Below, one piece after another: positions 44,145 through 56,100 of a DNA stretch of 64,000 nucleotides. Under the pieces are notes generated by a model. It made no database searches. It was not told the origin of the DNA and worked only from the letters and a program-made list of their open reading frames with translations. Position numbers and translations under genes: made by a program. This stretch comes from Arion vulgaris (lineage: Eukaryota > Mollusca > Gastropoda > Stylommatophora > Arionidae). The first letter of the stretch is position 1. Each line of letters begins with the position of its first letter. The DNA is taken from contig CM036756.1 of assembly GCA_020796225.1 (NCBI GenBank), positions 61,160,644 to 61,224,643 of the forward strand, in the 5' to 3' direction.

Positions 44145-47100
44145 CTGAAAGACAATTTAACATTCATTTACATATCCATTAAATGGTTAAACTAGCAGCA
44201 GTTGAGTCATACTAAATTTGGAAATGTATATATATTTCGTATGTGGCGTCTGTGGCCTAGGGGTTAGTGACTCGGTCTATTAACCCGACGTTCTGAGTTC
44301 GAATCACGCTGCGGACAGTTTGCTTGCATATTGTTTCCGTTGATTTTAACAAAAGGACGATGGCGCCACCCGCTCAGAAAGCAATGGCAAACTACTGAAC
44401 GTATAAGTGGTGCCTAGAAAATCAACGACTTGTTTACTGTGGTTGATGGCTACGTCCTTTGGGATATGCCACGATTTTCATTTCATATATATTTCAGAAA
44501 AAATAAATCATCCTCCACTGCTAGCTACTTGCAGTAAATACCAAATAATTTATTAATAACAATTTGTAGGATGATTTCCTTTAACTGTAAGATACTAGAC
44601 AGCTTAACCTGTTTGACATGGAAGAGAATCAAGAGCAAAACTGGTTCTTTTGACTGACATATGAAGTTCATTGTTCATTTGAGGATCATCTTCATCGCAG
44701 ATGTCCATAATTGCTCTGATCTCCTCCTAAGCATGTATTTCAGTGTGTTTAGGCTAACAACTCCCGTTCTGTGGTGGTTAATGTATTTACTAGGGTTTCT
44801 CTCATGGTTTTCCCATCTAGCTGCACTTATTGGTATGCACAACCGAGATAGAGAATACCCTTTATCTTCTTCGTTGAAATTTTCAGATCGCATGTTTTTT
44901 CTAAGAGTATTGATGATGCCGCTTTTGTCCATAGCAGGCTCATTCTTGTTTGCAGCATTGCCGCTAGTGCATCCACTCTCTCATTTCCCTTCACCCCAAA
45001 ATGAGCTGGGACACAGATGAAGGTAGGTGTTTGGATTATCGTATTTTGTATTAATTGCATTCATTGCCTTCGTACATAACCGGTCTTGATCTTCTGTATC
45101 CTGCTCAGAGTAGCTGAGCGCACATGGATGAGGGAATATTTGCGCCTTTGGCCACTCCAGGGATTTTGTCCCCACCATGACCTACATAGTCATATGTAAT
45201 ATATAGTGGCACTGTATTCTTTAGTCTTGACAATTATGCCATGCTGGATTATTTTGCACCTTTCGGTCTAGTAAAAAGTAGTAAGTAAAGAAACCCTTTC
45301 ATACCACATGGTATATAGGGCAATACAGTGTTAGGCCTGTATTTTCATTGACCATCGGCACACGATGTGTGATGTGGTCAGCATCACACAGGCCGCTTTA
45401 CTTTCCCAGAGCATGTGTGGTACCCAATTGAGGCTGGGTCAACCTGAAAGCCGTCGCGGTTGGGAAAAACTCCACACCCACTGCGGGAGTTGAACCCGGA
45501 CCACCAGCCTTGAGAAGCGAGTTCACTAACAACTACGCTACGCGCTCTCTTTCGGTCTAGTGCATCCATCTTTCTTTTGGGCCAGTATTTGTTTCCCTGG
45601 CCCTTACCCAGCCAAGGATTCTCCACAGAGCAGCAGAGGTTTCAGTTTAGAGTTTTCATCTCCTAGTTAGTTAGTTCATAGTTAGTTCATAAGAACGGTT
45701 CCAACTTCACTGCAACGGTCACCCCATAATTGCTCCATTCCTGTGCCAATGAAAATCACACAAAATGCTAACAACTGTGAAATGTTTCCTGTGTGAACTA
45801 ATTCCACAATAAAACAGCTCCTAGAAACTTGCCATTTGTGGTTACGAGCTCTATAGTTAGTGCTGCCCTCCATTGGCTCTTTGGTACTCAGTTTACTGGG
45901 GCCGTTGTTATTTCTGACTCTCAGTCGATACTTCAGAAGATGCAGAATGGCAGGTTTTGGTATGAATGGTAGTCATCTATAGAGGTTTCCAACCTCCAGA
46001 GACTCATGTGGATCTACTGTCCTGGTCATAAGGGTGTTCGCGGCAACGAGAGACCGGACATGCTTGCATCTAAGGCATCGATTGTTGGAAAGTTTAGGAT
46101 GGATATGGCGGAAATTCTTCTGCCTCTTGGCGATCTACTGTTGGATGAGGACACTAAAATAGACGTTGAATCAATAGAGCGATTTAGGGAGTTTGAAATT
46201 ATACATTGTACAAGTAGAGCTGGTTGCTTGAGGGGCAGAGAGTGAAGTGCGTTTAACCAGCAATCTACAGGAACCATCAGTATACACAACTTTCAAAATC
46301 TGTTGGAGGAGACTTCTTCTTCTTCTTCTGCCTCCTCACTAGATTGGAATTTCGGATTCTCTAATAAAGGCAGCTGTCTGCCTCAGATTATCAGCCATGC
46401 CATACAGTTTGTCTTGAACGTTGGTGTAAGTGGGCCACCTCTTTCTTCTTAAGTCTGCATACTGGGGGCAGTTCTGTAGGATATAATTCCTATGATTTCT
46501 GCTTCCCCGTTTGTGCTGACCTCTTCCCGCAGTAAGTTTTGGCCACCCTCGTGATGGTAGGTCTGACATTCTTACTGCGTGGCTAAATCTCAGAGACAGA
46601 TTGGCGACCGTAGAATCCGTTATCCCATTCCTCATTGTGAGGGTCGGTGCACCATGTTATGCGCCTTACAGCCTGGTGCATCCGTTTTCTGCAATCATTT
46701 GTTTCGGGTTAGCATTCCCTAGCGGACATGTGCATCCAATTTCAGCCAGACCTCCTTAGTCACCTCTTACGATATGCGTGGCAAATAACAGTGGTTCTAT
46801 TCTTTACACCCCAAATTTGGACCCCGGTAACCACTCGGGCGGGAGGAGACTGAGCATAATAATATTATCAGCAAGAATTTACCAGTAATCAGGTTTAGGG
46901 ATTGGTATATTGCTATCACTGTATTTCTGTAGAAGCTCCTTATTTCTGTCATCAAGTATCTGCAAATAAAAGATATACTTTTCTTATTCACACAACTTTT
47001 TCATATTTAGATATTGTTAAGTTGTGGTACCTCTAAAAAGTTAGTCTCATGTTAGTGTTCACAAAATATTTCTTCTTCTTCTCATGTGCTGTTGTTCAAT

Positions 47101-50100
47101 GTCTACACATTGAGTCCGGTTCTCTGGATGTATGTTGTTGTGTTTGTTAGTTCATCAAGGCTTCCAAACAGCTTTGCAAAAACAAATATTTCATTATAGA
47201 GATTATAGAGTATTTCTGTTATTGTTAGTTGTATAATTAGACAGACAATCAACAGCATTTTCATACCTACTTTCTGTTACCAAAGCCAAACATGGACAAT
47301 GAGCAAAGTGCAGTCACAAAAATAACTACATGTGAAATGTGCTGCCTGCGAAAAGTTACCAACAACACCAGAAAAGACAGTCACCAACATCTCATAAGAA
47401 AGAAAGTTGGTACAGAACCTTGATTGAAATACAGGAAGAAATAAAGACTGAAGTGGTTTGGCCACTTAATAAGAATGCATCCAAATTCCACAGTATACAG
47501 AGCCTTCTATAACAGAATATCAGGGAAGAAGGTAAGAGGAGACCACGAAAAAGATGGTTAGATGGCATAGCAGAATCCTGTCAAAGAGCAAAAATAACAA
47601 TCACTCAAGCCACCAGAACAGCACAAGACAAAAACAGAAAACCATGACAGTGGGCAACAACCCAGTAGCAGTGTGACGACAAAAGAAGAAGAAGCAAGAA
47701 AGAAGTATAATTAGACCAAGGATTAAAGGCAGCGGGTGAGCTGGTTTCATTTGTATTTTATCATGGAAAACTACTTTGAAAGCTCCATATCGACCACTTG
47801 TTAACCACTCTGTGTGATTTGTATGTGATCGGAACCTAATAGTGATTGTATGATGTGCCAGTTATGCGCCTACAAGTAGGCTAGCACATCCGATTTCTGT
47901 GATACTTTTTATTTACTAGGGTAGCTTTCCTAGGTCTTACATCAGTCGCCTCTTATGACATGCCTTGTAGGTTGCAGTGGTACTATTCTTTGCTTCCCCT
48001 GCGGGCCTCGGCACCACATGGGTGTATTAACATTCAAAGGAACAAATTTACTTTTTATATAGAAAAAAATAGCTTTCATTGCAGAGATGGTAACATATTT
48101 GAACTGAATTTCTCTGTTGTTACCGGGTATAAACCTTACCTGTCTACTCTGCACTAAAGAGCTTTGTTGGCTAACACAAGCACTTGTTTGGCTATCCCGA
48201 GGTCGGGAATGAAAATATTCTATTGATTCAGCATCAGAAACCAGCTCTACCGAGCCCTCAATACGAACCTGTCAACAATGTTCACAAATTAACAACTTTT
48301 AAACACATAAATTGTAAGAAATCTTTCCCACTGCTAAACTTTACTAGTCTAAAGATACTATCAAAGTACACAGTTGTGACTACTTAGTAAAAGTAAAAAT
48401 AAAACAACCCTTTTTTATACCTCTAGGTATATGGGGTAATACAGTGTTATGTTTGGATTTTTCCAATGCCCATCGGCACAGGATGGGTGATATGGTGAAC
48501 ATCAAGCCAACTGCCTTTACTTCCCAGTACCCAATTGAGCCTGGGTAGACCTGAGAGCCGTTATGGTATGATTTCACAACATAGTTCACTGTTGAATTGA
48601 ACCCAGACCATGCACGTAAGAAGCGAGTTCACTAACAACTACGCTACTGTGGTTCTTCATAACTTAATTGGTATTATACTTTCAGCTCATTCAACGTACC
48701 TGATCATTGATACTATGGTAGAATTTATCTTTGCAAAATCTTATCAGTAACCTACCTGAAGAAAATGTTCATATTAAGCAATATTTCCAGAAGTTATGAA
48801 TGGGTTGGGCTAGAGCTTCTTCTTCTACTTGCATTCGCCCGCTATGAATTCAGGCATAGTCAATGTGCCTGGTATGATGCCTCTGACTGTTTTTGCGTGA
48901 ACGCCTGCTTTCCTTATTACCAGTATCCCCAGCCACACAGGCGTGCCTTCTCTGACTTCAGAGGTTAGGCTAGAGCTAACAACCCAAATCTATAAAAATG
49001 ACTTTGTTACAGAAATGGCAATGAAAAATTGACATTGTATTATAAACTATTTCAGCACTAGGTTCCACTGGAAATGCTTAATGAGAAACTAAACTATGTG
49101 TTAGTGAGAGGTGTGTTGCAGCCGTGTTTCTTTGGGAACTGAAAGTTAAAAATATAAGAGAACAGCAATATATTTTTTATATTTTCTGTATACATTCATT
49201 CCTAAACAAAGAATGAAATGATTTGGCCACTTAATAAGAATGCAACCAAACTCCACTGTATACAGTCTTCTAAACAGAACATCAGGAAAGAAGGTGAGAG
49301 GAAGACCACGAAAAAGATGGATAGCAGAATCCTGTCAAAAAATAAAATAACTATCACCCAAACCACTAGAGAAACGCAAGATAAAAACAGAAAACCACAA
49401 CACTGGACAAAATCTGGTAACAGCATGATGACAAAAAGACGAAGATTAATTACTACTTTTTCAACTATTTTTTCTTCTGTCCGTGGTAGTCAAGCAACAA
49501 AGCAGTGAGCCTTGTATAGCAGTAACCGACTGTGTAGTGTCGTGGCCCGCAAGGGAAGCAAAGAATAATACTGCGACCTACCAGGCATGTAAGAGGTGAC
49601 TGATGTAGAACCTAGGGAAGCTAGCCTAGTAAATAAAAAGCATTGCAGAAATCAGATGTGCTGGCCTGCTTGTTGGTACAACTTACAATTGCTCTTAGGC
49701 TCAGATCACATACAAATCACAAAGAGTGGTTTAATAAGTAGTCGTTATGGAGCGTTCGAAGAAGAAGTTCGACATAAGAGAGCAGTTCTTGGTAGCTGAT
49801 TTTGTTAAGTTAAATATTCTGAGAATTCTACTTAACCATTTGTGCGTTAGTATGACAGCTTTAACAAATCTCTTCCTGCTGTTATTAAGCATTCCAAACT
49901 ATACAACAGCACAGAAAGTACACACTTCTTACATATACTTAGAAGGGTATGTTGCTCTCTAAGCTGTGGAAAAGATCACTAATACAGTATAAATGTAAAC
50001 AAATCTGTCTCGCTCATTCAGACACTTTCTTCTTTTGCGATCAGCTTCTGCTATGTGACTACTCCGGTATCTGTCATAAATAGGGCGATGCGCTTGAGGT

Positions 50101-53100
50101 CTTCACCAGTCCCCTATAATTTGTCTTTTAGTGTTGTTTCTGTTTGCCACATTTCCATTCTCACACTGCTCAGGCTGGGGCAGTCTTGCAGGATGTGCTC
50201 TGGGGACTGCTTTGGTACTCCACAGGTGCAGGCGATCCATTCTATGGAGGTGTGCTCTGAGACTGCAGTGCCCCATTCTAAGTCTAAAGACTGTGCTTTT
50301 CTGTTTAGTGCGTTTATACTGTCGTGCTCTGGGTTGTATCCTCCATTTGTTTTTCTCCACATGTTTCAGTAGAGTCTTTGCTTTTGTAAAGCTTTGTGTT
50401 GGGTGGTGTTGTGTTAGACTTCCTTCAGCCGTCGAGTTTGTCAGCCTTTTCATTTCCTGGTATGCCACAGTGTGCAGGTGCATTCAGATACAAATCAGGG
50501 GGGTCCCTACGACTAAGTGGTTAAGACATAGCCTTGCGTCACAAGGTTCGAATAGAATTTCCGAATGATATGCTAATTGAAGTAATAAATTATTATCATC
50601 ACTTACCACTTTCATCAATGGCTCCCAGTAAAACATTAGACTACATTTAGGATTTTCAGTCTGCATAAAAAATATATAGGGGAGAGTATTCAAATAAAAT
50701 TAAACTTATAAAATTTAATGAAAGTTATCACAGTTACACAGAAGTACAAAATCAATCAATAAAAATTATATCTGTAACATTACTGTACATGTGGTTAACG
50801 CGGCCCAAAATTTGGGATGTGAAGAATAGAACCCGTTATCTGCCACACATGTCGTAAGAGGCGACTAAGGAGGTTTGGGTGAAATCTGATGCATGTGTCC
50901 TAAACATGTTCAAGTCTATGTGTTTAGGGTCTACCAAACCAATGTGCAACGTATACATGTTCTTGGCAAAGATCAAACATATCACAAAGAGTGATTAAAA
51001 TTGGTCGTAAGAACGAACGCAAAGAAGAGGACTGTACATGTATTCGCTCCCAAAATGAATTTTATTGTTGGATTTAACCTTCTATAATACGACAAGTCAC
51101 ATAACAACCCATTCAGCTAGTAACAATTCTCAGACAAGAGCCTTCACGAGCCAAAATATTTTGTTTTAGACAAATTATTCACAAGATCCACTTAACTGCT
51201 TCAATCTTCTGAGCCAATATATTGGCTTGTGTTATTTTTTTCAAGATAACACAACGTCAATATACTAGCTAATTAACATATATGAGCTTTGAATATCAAT
51301 GTTACAAAATAGTCCTCTGTATAGCATGGACAGAGAAGAGAACAAATAGATCTATCCAGAAAGAACTCAAAATCAAAGGAAACTGGCTGATGCTACAAAG
51401 AGTATTGAAGTATTTTGGACATATAAAGCGAAACAACGGACTGGAAAAGACCATCACGGAAAGAGACAAAGAGGAGAATAGGAAGGCCACGGAGAATATG
51501 GATTCACGATGTAACTGATGGTTTGAGCATAACCACTGCAGAGGCAGGACATCTGGCCTATGAGAGAGATAAATTCCGAAGGACTGTTGGGGTGGCAAAG
51601 TTCTGCTCTGGACAAGCTATTTGATGATGAAGACTAGCTGATTCAATATACATAGCATTACATGTGTGTTCAGAAGTAACAATAATTACAGGATGAATGA
51701 GTTCAGTAGAATAATAAGCTGATTACTTCTTCTGCGATCAACTTTGCTATGCGACTACTCCGGTATGTGTCATAAACAGGGCAGTGCGCTTGAGGTCTTC
51801 ACGGTTCCCCATAGTTTGTCTTGTAGTGTTGTTTCTGTTGGCTAGATCTCCAATCCCTCACTACTCAGACTAGGGCAGTCTTGCAGGATGTGCTCTGGGG
51901 ACTGCTTTGGTGCTCCACAGGTGCAGGCTGCCGAGTCCCTGAGACCCATTCTGTGGAGATGTGCTCTGAGAAAGCTGATTACTATTGAATATTATAGAAG
52001 GAACCTTTCTCTGAAAATCATTTTACATCTTTATATCATCATCAAATAGCTTGTTAACATCAAGTGGTTAACAAGTGGTCGATATGGAGTCTTTGAAGAA
52101 GAAGAATGTAATCCATATTTACATAAACAGGTACATACCAATTCTTTAGCCTTTTGACTGAGGAAGTTTGTGTAGAAAACAATACCCCGCTTGTCTATTC
52201 CTTTCATGAGTACCATTCTCACAGAAGGTGTACCATCCCTAATGAAATAGATTTCATAGGCATAGTATTACTGTAATATCTTTTGATAAACATTTTATAA
52301 ATCATTTCAGTTTGAGTTGATCTATTTTTTACATGAATAATGTATTTCTTTCATTACTCGTCCTACTGTCTCTCTAGTCTGTGACATCCTTAGCGCTTAG
52401 GACAGTAACAAAAGCATGCCATTCGTCTATGTTCTTGGCCGTCCTCTGTAATGTGTTCTAGCTGTGATACATTTCTTTTAGTTTCTGCTCTTTTGTTCTT
52501 CTCCAGGTGGTATCTTCCACAGTGTACATCTCGGTGCAGTTTTTGTGACAGAGTTAGCCATCTCCACTGTCTCTTTTAAATGATGGGTGCCATTTCCTCC
52601 TGCCGGCATTGTGTAAGCATTTCTTAGTTATAGTTTATAAACCCCAATATGCAAAAGATCTTTCATGGACAAGTTATAGCTATTTATATCCTCTTCATGT
52701 TCTGTTTGACAAGTAAAATTTTCACAAGAGATTTCAACTGCTGCCGTTCTGCCGCCTTTCTACCAATTGTTTCCCCTGTCAGACCACAATCTTTCAAAAT
52801 TTTTGTCCAGTTCTTCTCAGTTTCCCTTGGGCGCCCAGGCCTTCTTTTCCCATCCGATGTCCATGGGAGAGCTATTCTAGCCAATGTCTCTACTGGCATA
52901 CGACGTACATGACCAATCCATCTCCATCTTTTAATGATGGTCTTCAGTAATGCAGTTTGTTCATTTTAAAATTAAAAGCTCTTTATTTGCTATTGCATTT
53001 GGCCAGTATATTCGCAGGATTCTTCTTAAACATTTATTTTGAAATGTCTCCAGCTTGTGTATGATGTTTTGGGTCACTTTTCAGCACTCACTACTGTATA

Positions 53101-56100
53101 ACAATGCTCCCATGACACTGCTTACATATATTTTAAGTTTTGTTTTGAGATCAACCCTTTAACTTTCCAGATTTTGCTAAGCATAGCGAAAGTTTAACTT
53201 GTTTTCTTGATTTTCTAATGATGTCCTTTTCCAAATCACCATCCTGCAGTACTGTACTTCCCTGGTCTACAAAATCCTGATCTTCCTCTGTGATTTCATT
53301 TTGTAACATAATTGAGTTTTCTATTTTTGGTTATTCCTTATTACTTTCATTTTTGCAATATTAACTTTAAGTCCTATTGTTTGAGCTGTTCTGGAAAGTG
53401 TATCTATTTTTGATTGAGCATTCTCATATTGACTGGCCAAAAGATCAATTTCATCTGCATAATCCAAATCTTCCAGTACTGTGGTAAGTGTCCATTGAAT
53501 GCATCTAATGTTATTCATTATGGTCTATCTCATCAGCAAGTCTATGGCAAAGTTAAACAAAAATGGTGAAAGAATACACTCGTCTAACTCGTGTTTTGAC
53601 TTTGGAACACTGTCAGATGGCTATTGCAAACTACTTGACACTGAAAGTCTTGCTTATAATGCTTTCATTACACTAACACCAACCCTTGTCTTTTCAAGAG
53701 GTCAAAACCCTCATACAGAGAAAATCTGCAGTAGACTGGAAGACAAACACTGGATATGATTATGGAAAAGACTCCCTCAAAGACCTAAGCAGAACAGACC
53801 AGGTCATTATATTTCGACTACGCACCGGACACTGCAGACTCAACAAACACTTATACAGACTAGGAATAAGTCAAACAGCTCTCTGCCAGTGTCAGCAGGC
53901 AGAACAGACACCAGAGCATATCCTGCAAGACTGTCCTCTTCTGTGTGAGCTGAGAAGCAACATGTGGCCACACCCAGTCGACCTGAAAACTAAGCTTTGG
54001 GGAAACCTGACAGACCTGAAGCTGTCTGCCCAGTTTGTGGTCCACAGTAAATTAAGCGCATGACCAGAGATCGCTGAAGAAGAAGAAGAATTACACTAAC
54101 TATTTTTGTTGGTATTCCATTTCTGCTTTCTTCTTATTGATTTTTCAGCCCATCCTTCAAGCTGTACTGGTTTTTCTTGGATATATTTATTTATGTGAGG
54201 TATAAGTGTGATGTCATCAGCAAAATGCAGGTTTTTCAGGGTGGATGTGAAAGTCCATCTTATATTGCTTGCCTCATCTTCATTTGTTTTACGCATCACC
54301 CAGTCTATGATTATGAGATAATTAAAGAACTATACTCTGAAAAAGTTTAATGAAGTTTGAGAATTAATTAATAATATAATGTTCTATAGTACAAATCTAC
54401 CAACCTAGATGCAGTAGCCAATGCCATTGCATTGGCCTCCATAATGCCCTCACTATTTTTAGCCTCTTCAAACCAGGCATAGAACTGTTCAAGTGGTTCT
54501 TTGGAAACAAGATCATCAAAATCAAATGTGTCTTTCACACCTCTGTATGGTTTCCGCATCTCTGTGAACAATATTTTTAATATTCTAAATTGGTCTATGC
54601 ATAGATCAAAGTTTAAACTATCAAAATGGTTATGTTACTCAATATTTGTATGTTTTTCTATCAACACGTTTGATGGAACTATATCTGCCCACAACGCATC
54701 TTTTTTTCCCATTTGCCTTCTATGAATTCAGGCTCAGTCAAGGCGCCAGATACGGCACCTCTCACTGATTTTTGCATGAAGGCTTGCTTGCCTTATCCCA
54801 AGTGCTAATCACCATTCAGGCAAGCCTTACTCTGACTTCAGAGATACTTGTAATTTAGATCCCACGGTAAAGGATCAGGGTTTCCTGTAGTTCAACCAGA
54901 TACCATTTGCACACCAAGAATTTTTGGTCCAAGCTGGTCTCAAACCCCTGAATTTCCACGGTTTGTGGTCACTAGAGCAGTGTGTTATTGACTTTGGTAT
55001 TGGTGACCCCTTGCAATGCATTGATTGTGCAAAATGGTTATAAACAGAACAACTTCAAAACATATTCTGATATCACTAAATGTCATTGGGGAAGGGCAAT
55101 AACCCAAACACTGCTGCATCATTTAAGCAGTAGAAGAACAAGAATAGTCTAGTGTGTCATGCTCTTAGTTGGAAGATTGTGTTCTGCTTCCTGAGTGGGA
55201 GTTTAATTGTTATCGTCTTCTTTGCGTTCGGTTTCGTATGCTCGTCTAAACAATGAGATAGGTTGCCTCTATGAAGCTGCATGTCAGTTGGAGTTCCTCA
55301 AGAGTTCCCATAGCTTGATCTGTAAGCTTCGTTCATGAGGCCATGTTTCATTTCGTTGGTGTCTGTATGATGGATATGACTGCAGGATGTGCTCTGGAGT
55401 CTGTGTTTCAGTCTGACATGCACACTGTGCAGTCTGAGCAGGCTTTATCCTGTACATGTGATGGTTGAGCCTGCAGTGAACTGTTCTTAGCCGAAAGATT
55501 GTTGTGTGCTTCTTCTTCTTCTTCTTCTTTGCGTTCATTCTTTACTACCAATTTTAATCACTCTTTCTGATGTTTGATCTTTGCCAAGAACGTGTATAGG
55601 TTGCACATTGGTTTGGTAGGCCCTAAACGCATAGATTTCTACACGTTTAGGACACGTGCAACCGATTTCAGCCAAACCTCCTTAGTCGTCTCTTACGACA
55701 TGCGTGGCAGGTAACAGTGGTTCTATTCTTTACACCCCATATTTGGGCCCGGTAACCACTCGGGCGGTTGTGTGCTGTTTTCTGTTTAGTCTGCTGATGG
55801 GATCTTGTGGGTGTTTGCTGTGGATTTATTGCCTCCACAACCCTTTGCATTTTTGTTTGATATGTATCTTGATTTCTGGTAATGACACTGGGTGTTTGTG
55901 TTGTATCAGTTTTGTTCCATCCTTAGTCAGCCTGTTGACCAAATGTTGCAGGGGCGAAACTGGCATCGATTGGGTAGAAAATAGTCAACTAGAAGATTTG
56001 GATTTTGTAGATGATATTGCCTTGTTTAGTAGAAACAACCAAGATATGCAAAGAAAAACAGACAACTTGTCATCTATAGCATCAAAAGTTGGACTGCAGA

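Noticed and set aside
50131..50568. A plus-strand 145-codon gene
   Set aside because: It is the complement of a LINE group-R fragment and continues into a SINE head.
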